Below, one piece after another: positions 20,001 to 29,041 of a stretch of DNA of 64,000 bases. The position numbers were made by a program, and so were the translations under genes. Within the stretch, counting starts at the first letter, position 1. Each line of letters opens with the position of its first letter. This DNA comes from Myxococcales bacterium (lineage in GTDB: Bacteria; Myxococcota_A; Polyangia; Haliangiales; Haliangiaceae), in assembly GCA_011526095.1 (NCBI GenBank), contig WYBA01000067.1, positions 1 to 64,000 on the forward strand, read 5' to 3'. Below the pieces are notes generated by a model. The model was not told the DNA's origin. It worked only from the letters and a program-made list of their open reading frames with translations, and made no database searches.

Positions 20001-20741
20001 TCGGCCGAGCTGTTCGCGGCGTGGGCGCTGTCGCACCTGGGGCGGCTCGACGAGCTCGAGCGGCGCCTGGGCGAGCTGCGGCGGGCGTCGCACTGGCACG
20101 ACGATCGCTACACCGCGGCGCTGGCGCGGACGGGCAACTGCGTGCTGCCGCTGCTGGCGGCGGACCGGGTGCGGGACGCGCAGCTGCAGGTGGACCTCGC
20201 GATGTCGCAGTGGTCGCAGACCGGGTTCCACATGCAGCACATGATGGAGCTGCTCGCGCGGATCGAGATCGACCTCTACGCCGGCGACGCCGCGGCCGCC
20301 GCCGCCCGCCTCGCGGCCGCCTCCGCGCCCATCGACCGCGCCCTGATCTTGCGTATCCAGCACACGCGCCTCGTCCACCTCGACCTCCGCGCCCGCGTCG
20401 CGCTCGCCAGCGGCGACCGCGCCCGCCTCTCCGGGGTTACCCAGCTCGCCCGCCTCGCCCTCCGCGAGGGCGCGGCCTGGGCGCGCGGCCCCGCCCACGC
20501 TCGCCTCGCCGCCGTCGCCGCCGCCGAGGGCCGCCCCCAGGCCGCGCTCGAGCTGCTGGAGCGCGCGGCCGACGAGCTCGACACCTCCGGGGTTACCCTG
20601 GTCGCCGCCGCGGTTCGCCTGCGCGCCGTGGCCGTCCGCGGCGAGCCCTTCGCGAGCAGCGTGCCCTGGGCCGCCCTCGTGGCCGCGGGCGTGCGCCGCC
20701 CCGATCGCTGGATGGCGATGTTCGCGCCCTGGCTGGCCTGA
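17061..20741 (+). CDS. Ser/Thr protein kinase fused to an AAA ATPase and TPR-like region
   Basis: This 1226-residue regulator starts at GTG 17061. Residues ~14-290 form a kinase domain (GEGGMGRVYEAF, VAVKMM, HRDLKPSN near 171, DLG instead of DFG, EYMAPEQ), with an Arg/Pro-rich insert before the catalytic loop. From ~325 there is an AAA_16-type ATPase (GRSDEL, Walker A GEAGVGKSA near 352, Walker B VLVIDDLQWID near 471). The rest is helical, TPR-like. This is a common myxobacterial signalling design resembling MalT/STAND fusions. From about base 20270 codon choice changes sharply (CTG to CTC, CGG to CGC, GCG to GCC), and CCGGGGTTA-type motifs occur inside the coding sequence. Confidence 0.94.
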   Translation: MDAIPATGLADGRFRLVRLLGEGGMGRVYEAFDRDRREAVAVKMMRSPSAEALLRLKAEFRSIQEVRHDHLVRLDELFVDKDTCFFTMELVDGVDFLDHVLVRATPRRRAHSTATVSGSRPAVRPGRAEPEPDVWDADTMRLEVIFDEARLRTTLRQVADGLAALHRAGKVHRDLKPSNILVSRDRAVVLDLGLAVDAGDVVPVGLIEGTIEYMAPEQASGAPADAAADLYALGAVLYEALTGRPPFVGDALGVLERKRRLDPTPPSTMYQGVPSDLDELCLALLHHDPRRRPSARDVADGLGEAGRTDWQRRGGVAPRPQAAFFGRSDELAVLHRALADSAQRPVALLITGEAGVGKSALVRRFAHDVRGTGVHVFAGRCDAQESVPFRAFDGIADAMTRWLLTVPAERRDALLPADAALLSRMFRVFERLVPADAVVEESGLDVRARRRRAFAVLRELLGNVGRAGPTVLVIDDLQWIDADSVQLLEAVFALRPPPVLLIGLVVPTPHKPAPLRAALASVDVEVRELALGGLDPDASTELARVLVPDADGETVAQVASAGGGSPLFLEQVAASVAGGRPVPPSLEAVLWDRLSELDDAARGVLDVVCIAGLPIDLATVARATGLARQEQAAALARLEALRLVRTTGARRADSVEPYHDTVRQAVRATLTPEQARHRHLVVAEALEKRAAAPWLVFHHLLAAGEPARAAPFAVEAAVRARRELSARRVARLCHVALELLPEGDAARGELCRAYAVALGNAGQGGEAARWYLEAARLTSGVDAIELRRRAADHLLRCGRIDDGMAVVREVLGDVGVTLPSGGLDTVTSLMWRRARVRLRALREAGGAARDPAVMLRADVCLSFGMSLGLIDTLAGASLHALGALDAMRLGEPDRLARALAAEAGYVAIAGTRGAARAARLLDEAEAHARRAVTPVPSEIVRWVRGLTLFLQGRYPEALEALDAAARGFAERCPGLIWEQTSAELFAAWALSHLGRLDELERRLGELRRASHWHDDRYTAALARTGNCVLPLLAADRVRDAQLQVDLAMSQWSQTGFHMQHMMELLARIEIDLYAGDAAAAAARLAAASAPIDRALILRIQHTRLVHLDLRARVALASGDRARLSGVTQLARLALREGAAWARGPAHARLAAVAAAEGRPQAALELLERAADELDTSGVTLVAAAVRLRAVAVRGEPFASSVPWAALVAAGVRRPDRWMAMFAPWLA

Positions 20742-21034
20742 TCGCCTCGGCCTGATCACCTCCGGGGTTACGTGCCTGGCTGGCTGGCCTGATCACCTCG
20801 GCCTGATCACCTCCGGGGTAACCTGCCGGGCTGATCACCTCCGGGGTTACCTGCCGGGCTACCTGCCGGGCTCCAGGGTTGCCCGCTCCAGGGTTGCCCG
20901 CTCCGGGGTGGGGCTCCGGGGTTATCTGTGCTGGGGAATGCCGTCCCCGTGGGGGTGGCGTCCGGTTTTCGGACATGTCGTCGGCGGCGACAGTCGTGGC
21001 AACGGTCGGGATGTGATCTCGCAAAGTTGGGCGA
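20742..21034. repeat. Intergenic region of iterated CTGATCACCTC(CGGGGTTACC) modules
   Basis: The 293 bp between the kinase stop and the transposase start is largely short direct repeats: CTGATCACCTC occurs several times, then CCGGGGTTACC, CTGCCGGGCT (twice in a row) and CTCCAGGGTTGCC (twice). No gene is visible in it. It probably holds the REP ends used by the neighbouring transposase, plus its promoter. Confidence 0.75.
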
Positions 21035-21967
21035 GTGCCGCGCCTGGCGCGGAACATGCTGTCGCACCGGGGCATGTCGCTCCCACGCCAGATCCTCCCC
21101 GAGCGCTTCTACATGATCACCCGCCGCTGCGTGTTGCGGATGTTCCTGCTGACTCCCGACGAGGTCATCAACGACATCTTCGCGTACTGCCTGGCCGAGG
21201 CCGCGGAGCGGTTCGAGATCGAGATCGTGCTGTCGTCGGTGATGTCGAACCACCACCACACGATCGTGTACGACCCGAAGGGGCGGATCGTCGAGTTCAC
21301 CGAGCACCTCCACCGCATGACCGGCAAGGTCGTGAACGTGTACCGCGGACGCCGCGAGAACATGTGGTCGAGCGAGCCGCCCAACCTCCTCCACCTGGTG
21401 GATCGTGCCGACGTGATCGAGAAGGTCGTGTACGCCGCGACCAACCCGGTGAAGGCCGGGCTCGTCGCCCGCGTCGCCGACTGGCCCGGGCTCAACAGCC
21501 TCGCCGCGCTGCTCGACGGAGAGGCGCGCCGCGTCGCCCGCCCGAGGCACTACTTCGCCGCGAACGGCACGATGCCCGAGCACGCCATGCTGAAGATGAC
21601 CGTCCCTGCACCGCTCGGCGACGCCGAGGTGTTTCGCCGCGAGGTGCGTGAGCGAGTCGCGGAGGTGGAACGGCAGTACGCGACGGAGCGGGCTCGCCAC
21701 GGCCGGCGCGTCGTCGGCGCTGCGGCGGTGCGACGCCAGCGCTGGTCGGACTGCCCGAAGTCGGAGCCCGAGCGCGGTGGCCTGCGCCCCACGATCGCCG
21801 CCCGCAGCCTGTGGTCGCGCCTCGAGGCGCTCGCGCGCAACCGCGAGTTCATCCACGCCTATCGCGTCGCTCGCAAGGCCTGGCGCGAAGGACGCGCGGC
21901 GCTGTTCCCGCCCGGGACGTACTGGCTCCACCGGTTCGCGGGCGTTGCGGTCGCTGCGGTCACATGA
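21035..21967 (+). CDS. REP-associated tyrosine transposase-like protein (IS200/Y1 superfamily)
   Basis: This 310-residue protein has the Y1/HUH transposase core: FYMITRRC, the metal motif MSNHHHTIVYD near residue 70, and the catalytic-tyrosine helix VVYAATNPVKAGLVARVADWPG. These match RAYT-type proteins, which are single-copy and mobilise palindromic REP sequences rather than forming an IS. The C-terminal ~140 residues are an extension with Arg-rich helices. The start is GTG at 21035; ATG at 21074 is an alternative close to the conserved core. The gene is visibly less GC-rich than its neighbours. No IS200-type end hairpins or flanking duplications were recognised; instead it is surrounded by CCGGGGTTACC repeats. 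Confidence 0.88.
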   Translation: MPRLARNMLSHRGMSLPRQILPERFYMITRRCVLRMFLLTPDEVINDIFAYCLAEAAERFEIEIVLSSVMSNHHHTIVYDPKGRIVEFTEHLHRMTGKVVNVYRGRRENMWSSEPPNLLHLVDRADVIEKVVYAATNPVKAGLVARVADWPGLNSLAALLDGEARRVARPRHYFAANGTMPEHAMLKMTVPAPLGDAEVFRREVRERVAEVERQYATERARHGRRVVGAAAVRRQRWSDCPKSEPERGGLRPTIAARSLWSRLEALARNREFIHAYRVARKAWREGRAALFPPGTYWLHRFAGVAVAAVT

Positions 21968-22015
21968 GGTGGACCACGCGAGCGCGCGGCGTCCGCCACG
22001 TCGTCGCGGCGGCGC

Positions 22016-23581
22016 TCACTCGCGCAGGAACGCAGGCGCCATCACGGCCGAGCGGCACTGCCAGTTGAAGCTGCGCAGCTGGCCAGCCTCACCTCGCGTC
22101 CGCAGTCCGGAGAGGAGCTCCATCGCGGCGGTGCGGAGCTCGGCCTCGTCGCGGCCGGCCCAGTGCCACGCCATCGCGACCACGTAGGCAGATTCGCCCC
22201 AGTGCTCGTCATAGGCGTCCGCCTCGGCGGCGTCGACCCCGGCTCCCATCCAGTAGTAGGGGCGGCCTTCGTCGTCACGGCCGTGGCGCGCGATCATCCG
22301 ACCGAGCGAGGCGAGGCCGGCGCGCGCCGCGTCGGCGCGCGAGCCGCCGACGCGTCGAGCGTACCCGTCGATCGCGTCCGCGACGATCGCGCTCATCCAC
22401 GGGCTGCACCCGACGTAGCCGTAGTCCTCGCCGTGCGCGTCAGCCGAGTGCGCGAAGCAACGTGCGTCTGCCTCCCATGCGTTGTTGGCCTGCTGCATCG
22501 CCAGATACGCGTCCACGGCGTCATCGGACCAGGCCGCGAACGTCGCCGCACGGTCGTCGGACACCTGCGCCGCCCACTCGTACGCCAGCAGCCCGAACCC
22601 GGCGTGCCGCTCGGTCCAGAAGTCGGCGCCGCCGTCGTAACCCGGGTCGCTCCACAGATCGTGCGCCCGGATGGCCACGTTTTCCGCTGCCTCGCGGAAC
22701 CGGTCGTCGCCGGTCAGCAGGTAGTGAATCGCCATGCCCTGCGTGTAGTGATACTTGAGGTCATCCGCGGACGCCGGCACGCCGATGCGCGTGCTCGAGC
22801 CCGTTCCGGAGATCCCGGCGCGGTAGATGGCCGCTTCGCGGTAGGCGGACGCCAGGACGTCCTCGCCCCCCGTGATCGCGTAACCCCGGTACAGGGCGGT
22901 CGCGCGATCGAACAGCCACGACCCCTGCTCGCCATCGATCGACAGGAACGCGTCGGTGTTCCACCGCGAGTAGTCACACACACCGTCGAACGCATCGAGC
23001 TCCGTGCCGTCGATCGCCGACGCCGCCACGACGGGTCCGACCACTCCGGAGGCCGCGAGCCACTCGGGCGGGATCACGGCCCACACGCGTGGCCCGGAGG
23101 TGCCATCCGCGGTGACGAGCGTCGACTCGACCGGCACCAGCGAGGCGCCCGTCGCACCGGCGGTGCCGACCTCGACGTCGAGGAGCTGCTCTCCATCGAC
23201 GTCGAGCGTGACCTGGATCTGCACGCTGCGGACCGAGCCGTCCGGCCACCGGGCGAGCACGCGCCGAGCCGACGCGACCTCGGTCCCGCCGACGCCGACG
23301 CGGACATCGGCGTCGCCATCGAGAACGCCCGCCGGAACGGGCAGGGCGAAGTTCACCACTTGCTCCCCGCTAACCCCGGACTGCGGGACGAGGCGGACCT
23401 GGAACGCGGTGTCGATCGGATCGCCAGGTGGATCACCGGGGTTACCCGGGTCGTCGGGGTCTCCGGGGTTATCTCCACCGGGGTCGTCATTGTCGTCCGG
23501 ACCCGTGATGTTGCCCACGCAGCCGGCGCAGCCCGCGCCGCCGGCCAGGATCGCGAGCGCGGCGATCGTTCCCCACTTCAT
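22016..23581 (-). CDS. Secreted lipoprotein, possible polysaccharide-active barrel protein
   Basis: The 521-residue product begins MKWGTIAALAILAGGAGCAGC (lipobox GAGC), then a repetitive Asp/Pro/Gly linker (GDNPGDPDDPGNPGDPPGDP). The next ~170 residues (VNFALPVPAGVLDG, LARWPDGSVRSVQI) resemble the N-terminal domain of the PcRGLX/YetA rhamnogalacturonan lyase-like family. The remainder is helical with aromatic-rich repeats (DLKYHYTQGMAIHYLLTGDDRF, AGFGLLAYEWAAQ), consistent with an (alpha/alpha)6 toroid. That family assignment is inference. The linker is encoded by CCGGGGTTA-type repeats. The start at 23581 is set by the signal peptide; an upstream in-frame codon at 23695 is unlikely. Confidence 0.82.
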   Translation of the reverse strand: MKWGTIAALAILAGGAGCAGCVGNITGPDDNDDPGGDNPGDPDDPGNPGDPPGDPIDTAFQVRLVPQSGVSGEQVVNFALPVPAGVLDGDADVRVGVGGTEVASARRVLARWPDGSVRSVQIQVTLDVDGEQLLDVEVGTAGATGASLVPVESTLVTADGTSGPRVWAVIPPEWLAASGVVGPVVAASAIDGTELDAFDGVCDYSRWNTDAFLSIDGEQGSWLFDRATALYRGYAITGGEDVLASAYREAAIYRAGISGTGSSTRIGVPASADDLKYHYTQGMAIHYLLTGDDRFREAAENVAIRAHDLWSDPGYDGGADFWTERHAGFGLLAYEWAAQVSDDRAATFAAWSDDAVDAYLAMQQANNAWEADARCFAHSADAHGEDYGYVGCSPWMSAIVADAIDGYARRVGGSRADAARAGLASLGRMIARHGRDDEGRPYYWMGAGVDAAEADAYDEHWGESAYVVAMAWHWAGRDEAELRTAAMELLSGLRTRGEAGQLRSFNWQCRSAVMAPAFLRE

Positions 23582-23732
23582 GGACGGAATCGTGGTCCGC
23601 GTCGCCGGCGTGGTCAACGCGCGCCTCGCAGAAATCGTCCATCGCGCTGCCAACGGTGATCGCGCTTTCGGTCGCGCGCGCCGTCCGATGGTCACCGACA
23701 GCGCGTCCCCGAAGGTTGGCTCGGCCGGCGCC

Positions 23733-24323
23733 TCAGCCGCGCTCGTACAGCGTCAGTTCGTCGAGCTCGCGCCCGTCCTTGATCCCCGCGGCGACCTCGC
23801 CCAGCGTCCCCCACGCGCCCGCGCTCGCCACGCGATCGTCCACGCGCTTGGACGCGGCCCGCACCTCGCCTCCCATCACGCCCGCGCCCTCGGCCACGAT
23901 GACGTGCGTCCCGCCCCGGAACCACGCCCGGGGTAACCCCGGAGGGGCGCCGGCCTGCGCTATGCACACGATATCGCACGCGCACGCCTCCTCGGCAGAG
24001 GTCACGCGGCCGCCGTGGGCCGCGGCGAACGCGGCCGCGTCGTCGCCGGCGCAGCGAAGCTCGCGCGGCGCCGCCGCCGCGAACACCACGCGGTGCGCGG
24101 CGAGCATGGCGGCCGCGACGGCCCCGCACCCGATGAAGCCCATCGAGCGTGGCGTGCCCACCGCGAGGAACTTCGAGCTGATCGCGCCGGCCGCGCCGGC
24201 CACCGCCACCGCGTCCCACGCGCCCAGCTCGAGCGCGCCGCCGCGCCCGTGCGCGACGTACGCCGCCTCCACCGCCGCGACCACGCGCGCCACGTCCGCC
24301 ACGTCCACCGCCTCGCCCCCCAC
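23733..24323 (-). CDS. Shortened ornithine cyclodeaminase / mu-crystallin family protein
   Basis: Only 196 residues, against ~310-330 for the family. It keeps the Rossmann NAD-binding segment (SSKFLAV, GFIGCGAVAAAML) and the C-terminal signature (WFRGGTHVIVAEG, KRVDDRVASAGAWGTLGEVAAGIKDG, ELTLYERG), but the N-terminal substrate-binding half is almost gone, replaced by ~35 residues. It starts at GTG 24323, two bases after the asnS stop, so it is cotranscribed with asnS. A CCGGGGTAACCCCGG palindrome lies inside the gene. It may be a degraded enzyme, or a trimmed NAD-binding protein still under selection, since the frame is intact. Confidence 0.72.
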   Translation of the reverse strand: MGGEAVDVADVARVVAAVEAAYVAHGRGGALELGAWDAVAVAGAAGAISSKFLAVGTPRSMGFIGCGAVAAAMLAAHRVVFAAAAPRELRCAGDDAAAFAAAHGGRVTSAEEACACDIVCIAQAGAPPGLPRAWFRGGTHVIVAEGAGVMGGEVRAASKRVDDRVASAGAWGTLGEVAAGIKDGRELDELTLYERG

Positions 24324-24325
24324 GC

Positions 24326-25744
<1,419 letters not shown>

Positions 25745-25788
25745 GATGCAGCGTCACGCATATCACGGCCGGACCGGCGCGGCGTAGC

Positions 25789-26754
25789 ATGCGGGCCGTG
25801 CAGCACGTGTTCGTCACCGGCGGCTCGGGGTTCGTCGGCCGCGCCCTGCTGACCGAGCTCCGTCGCCGCCAGATCCCCGCCCGCGCGCTGGCCCGCTCCG
25901 ACGCGGCCTCGGCCGCGGTCGCCGCGCTCGGCGCCGCCCCGGTGCGCGGCGAGCTCGACGACGCCGCGGCGATGCAGGTCGGCATGGCCGGCTGCGACCT
26001 CGTCGTCCACGCCGCCGCCTGGGTCAAGGACACCGGGTCGCGCGACGACTTCCGCCGCGCCAACGTCGTCGGCACCGAGCGCGCGCTCGCCGCGGCGCGC
26101 GCCGCCGGCGTCGCGCGGTTCGTCCACGTCGGCACCGAGGCGGTGCTCGCCGACGGCCGGCCGATCGTCCGCGCCGACGAGACGCGCCCGCTGCCGGCAC
26201 GGCCGGCCGGCCTCTACCCGTGGTCCAAGGGGCTCGCCGAGCGCGCCGTGCGCGCCGCGTCCACGGACGGCTTCGCCACCGTCGTCGTCCGCCCGCGCTT
26301 CATCTGGGGCGCCGGCGACAGCTCGGTCCTGCCGCGGATGGTCGAGGTCGTGCGCGCCGGCGGCTGGCGCTGGATCGGCGGCGGCCGCTACCTCACCTCG
26401 ACCTGCCACGTCGACAACGTCGTCGAGGGCATCCTGCTGGCGGCGGAGCGCGGCCGCCCGGGCGCCGCGTACTTCCTCACCGACGGCGCGCCCGTCGAGT
26501 TCCGCCAGTTCGTCGGCGAGCTGCTGCGCGCCGCCGGCGCCGACCCGGGCGAGCGCGAGGTCCCGCGGTGGGTCGCGCGCGCGCTCGCCGCGGTCACCGC
26601 GTGGCAGCGCGAGCCGCGCGTCACGCGCACCGCGCTGGCGCTGATGTCCCACGAGGTCACGGTCGACGACGGCCTGGCGCGGCGCGAGCTCGGCTACGTC
26701 GGGCGCACGTCGATCGCCGACGGCCTGGCCGGGCTGCGCGCCGCCGCGCGATAG
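25789..26754 (+). CDS. NAD-dependent epimerase/dehydratase (3-beta-HSD-like SDR)
   Basis: The 321-residue extended short-chain dehydrogenase has the NAD(P)-binding motif VTGGSGFVGRAL at residues 8-19, VVHAAAW, and a catalytic YPWSK (YxxxK) near residue 144. VVVRPRFIWGAGD and STCHVDNVVEGILLA are typical of the 3-beta-hydroxysteroid dehydrogenase-like branch. Substrates in this branch include sterols and nucleotide sugars, so the role is open. The start is ATG 25789; a GTG three codons downstream would also serve. Confidence 0.9.
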   Translation: MRAVQHVFVTGGSGFVGRALLTELRRRQIPARALARSDAASAAVAALGAAPVRGELDDAAAMQVGMAGCDLVVHAAAWVKDTGSRDDFRRANVVGTERALAAARAAGVARFVHVGTEAVLADGRPIVRADETRPLPARPAGLYPWSKGLAERAVRAASTDGFATVVVRPRFIWGAGDSSVLPRMVEVVRAGGWRWIGGGRYLTSTCHVDNVVEGILLAAERGRPGAAYFLTDGAPVEFRQFVGELLRAAGADPGEREVPRWVARALAAVTAWQREPRVTRTALALMSHEVTVDDGLARRELGYVGRTSIADGLAGLRAAAR

Positions 26755-26768
26755 ACGATAGTCGGGGG

Positions 26769-28229
26769 ATGTCCGCCGCGCCGCCCGCGCTCCGCCTCGA
26801 CCTCGATCGCGCGCGCGCCCACTGGCACCTCCGCGCGGGCCTCGCGGCGCCGCTGCCCGGCGACGCCGACGAGGTGATCGCGCGCACCGGCTGGCTGCGC
26901 ACGCTCGGCGGCGTCGACGTCTACCTCGCCGCGCGCGCGCGCGTCCCCGGGCTGTCGCGCGCCGGCCTCGACGCGCTGGTCGAGGCGTCGCGGCTGCGCG
27001 TGATCCCCGCGGTGCGCGGCTGCATCTACCTCGTCCCGGCGGCGCACGTCCCGCTCGCGCTGCGCGTCGCCGCCGAGGTGTGGCGCAAGGGCGCCGACCG
27101 CGACCTCGCCCGCGCCGGCTCGTCGTGGCGCGAGGTCGACGAGATCGCCGGCGCGGTCGCCCGCGCCCTCGCCCGCGGCGCGCTGACCACCGACGCGATC
27201 CGCCGCGCGCTCCCCGCCGGCGCCGTGCGCGGCCTCGGCGAGGCCGGCAAGCAGGTCGGGCTGTCGTCGCCGCTGCCGGTCGCGCTGCGCCAGCTCGAGA
27301 TGTCCGGCGTGATCGAGCGGACGCTCGAGGGCGGGCGCCTCGACACCGAGCGCTACCTGTGGCGCCTCGCGCCGCGCGCCGGCGACGTCGCGCGCGCCCC
27401 GCGCGTGCCCGACGACGCGCTCGATCGCCTCGCCGCGCTCGCGCGGATCTTCTGCGGCCACGCCGGGCCCGCGACCGTCGGCGACCTCGCGACCTGGGCG
27501 GGCGTCGCCCGCCGCGACGCCCGCGCCGCGATCGCGCGCGCCGCGCTGGTGCCGGTCGCGGTCGCGGGCTACGCCGACGAGGCGTGGGTCGTGCCCGAGG
27601 ACGTCGAGGCGCTGCGCGCGCCGCCCGAGCCGACCGCGCGCGTCGCGCTGCTCGCGTTCGAGGACGGCTACTGCGTCGCGCACGGCGGTCCGCGCTGGCT
27701 GGTCGATCCGGCGCACCACGCCCGCCGCGTCCGGACGTGGGGCAACACCAAGGGCGCGACGCTCGGCGACGCGACGCACCTGCAGACCCGGACGTTCTGC
27801 GTCGGAGATCGCCTCGGCGGGATCTGGGAGATGGACCCCGACGCGGGCTCGGTGCTGTGGGCGTCGTTCGCGCCGCTGGCGCGCGCGGCGCGCGCCGATC
27901 TCGATCGCCTCGCGACCGAGACCGGCCGGTTCCTCGACGAGCAGCTCGGCCACGCGCGCAGCTTCTCGCTCGACACCGTCGACGGCGTGCGCGAGCGCGC
28001 CGCGGAGGTCGCGCGGGTGGCGAGCGGGCGCGAGCGCCTCGAGGTGGTGACGAGGCCGAAGGTGATGGCGAAGGCGAAGTCGGGGTCGAAGGTCACGGCG
28101 AGGTCGAAGCCGAAGTCGAAGGCGAAGGTCACGGCGAGGTCGCAGCCGAAGCCGAAGGCCCCGGCGAAGTCGAAGCCGCAGCCGAGACCGAAGGCGCCGG
28201 CGAAGCCGACGCCGCGGAGCCGCCGCTGA
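26769..28229 (+). CDS. Winged-helix DNA-binding protein of the YcaQ/AlkX type with Lys-Pro tail
   Basis: This 486-residue protein matches the HTH_42 (YcaQ) family, which includes DNA glycosylases that unhook interstrand crosslinks or remove alkylated bases. Winged-helix segments (TDAIRRALPAG, LPVALRQLEMSGVIERT) are followed by CVGDRLGGIWEMD. I did not locate the QxQ catalytic motif of AlkZ, so glycosylase activity is uncertain. From about residue 430 the protein becomes a Lys/Pro/Ser/Ala-rich tail (KAPAKSKPQPRPKAPAKP), histone H1-like, encoded by a GAAGCCGAAG-type short repeat (~28050-28215). Its TGA overlaps the ATG of the TANGO2 gene (TGATG). Confidence 0.85.
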   Translation: MSAAPPALRLDLDRARAHWHLRAGLAAPLPGDADEVIARTGWLRTLGGVDVYLAARARVPGLSRAGLDALVEASRLRVIPAVRGCIYLVPAAHVPLALRVAAEVWRKGADRDLARAGSSWREVDEIAGAVARALARGALTTDAIRRALPAGAVRGLGEAGKQVGLSSPLPVALRQLEMSGVIERTLEGGRLDTERYLWRLAPRAGDVARAPRVPDDALDRLAALARIFCGHAGPATVGDLATWAGVARRDARAAIARAALVPVAVAGYADEAWVVPEDVEALRAPPEPTARVALLAFEDGYCVAHGGPRWLVDPAHHARRVRTWGNTKGATLGDATHLQTRTFCVGDRLGGIWEMDPDAGSVLWASFAPLARAARADLDRLATETGRFLDEQLGHARSFSLDTVDGVRERAAEVARVASGRERLEVVTRPKVMAKAKSGSKVTARSKPKSKAKVTARSQPKPKAPAKSKPQPRPKAPAKPTPRSRR

Positions 28230-29041
28230 TGTGCACGGTCATCGTCCTGTGGCAGACGTGCCCCGGCGTGCCGCTGGTGCTCGCGGCCAACCGCGACGAG
28301 CTGCTCGACCGCCCGACCACGGGCCCCGACTGGCCAGCCTCGCCGCCCGGCGTCGTGATCAGCGGCCGCGACCAGGTCTCGGGTGGGACGTGGATGGGCG
28401 CGACCGAGCGCGGCTTCGTCGTCGCCGTCACCAACCAGCGCACGCACAAGGCGCCCGATCCGACGCGGCGGTCGCGCGGCGCGGTCGTCGCCGAGGCGCT
28501 CGCGCTCGGCGACCGCGACGCCGTCCGCGCGCTCGTCGCCGGGCTCCGCCCCGAGGACTACAACGGCTTCAACCTGATCTGGGGCGACGCCACCGGCGTC
28601 GAGGTCGCCTACGTCCACGACGGCGCGGCGCCGGAGCTGCAGCCGCTGCCACCCGGCGTCACCGTGATCGCAAACGACCGCATCGGCTCGCCCGAGTTCC
28701 CGCGCGCCGATCTCGCGTGGGCGCGCGCCCACGCCGTCGCGTCCGAGCCGTGGCCGCGGCTCGCCACGTCGCTCGCCGCGATCCTGTCCGACCACACGCT
28801 GCCTCCGCCCGAGCGCACGCCCGCGCCGCCGCCCGGCGGCTTCCTCACCGCCGAGACCGCGCGCCTCGTCCAGGCCGTGTGCATCCACGCCGGCCGCTAC
28901 GGCACGCGCTCGGCGACGATCGCCGCGGTCGACGCCACCGGCCTGCGCGACTACCTCGTCTCGCTCGCGCCGGCCTGCGCCGCGCCGCTCGTCGACGCGC
29001 GTCGCTTCGCCGCGCGGGCCGGACGTCAAAACGCGCAGTAG
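28229..29041 (+). CDS. TANGO2 / NRDE family protein
   Basis: The 270-residue protein starts MCTVIVLW and contains the defining ANRDELLDRPT motif and GGTWMGATERGFVVAVTNQR. TANGO2 family members are N-terminal-Cys proteins; a link to haem handling or metabolite repair has been proposed, but the reaction is not settled. The Cys directly after the initiator Met is preserved here. It is translationally coupled to the YcaQ-like gene and overlaps the oppositely oriented lipoprotein gene by 16 bp at the 3' end. Confidence 0.93.
   Translation: MCTVIVLWQTCPGVPLVLAANRDELLDRPTTGPDWPASPPGVVISGRDQVSGGTWMGATERGFVVAVTNQRTHKAPDPTRRSRGAVVAEALALGDRDAVRALVAGLRPEDYNGFNLIWGDATGVEVAYVHDGAAPELQPLPPGVTVIANDRIGSPEFPRADLAWARAHAVASEPWPRLATSLAAILSDHTLPPPERTPAPPPGGFLTAETARLVQAVCIHAGRYGTRSATIAAVDATGLRDYLVSLAPACAAPLVDARRFAARAGRQNAQ

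Larger units (their letters stand above)
19853..23944. repeat. Local swarm of CCGGGGTTACC motifs around the RAYT-like gene
   Basis: GGGGTTA or its complement TAACCCC, usually as CTCCGGGGTTACC, occurs near 19855, 19979, 20432, 20587, 20763, 20841, 20917, 22881, 23371, 23438, 23463 and 23931, with a close variant GGGGTAACC at 20814. At 23929-23943 it forms a near-perfect hairpin (CCGGGGT-A-ACCCCGG). I did not notice the exact heptamer elsewhere in the window. The cluster is centred on the transposase at 21.0-22.0 kb, as expected for REP sequences and their cognate RAYT. Many copies lie in coding DNA, in both orientations. Confidence 0.7.

Noticed and set aside
21035..21967. A complete IS200/IS605 insertion sequence
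   Set aside because: No subterminal end hairpins, no TnpB partner and no second copy were seen; the RAYT plus REP reading fits better.
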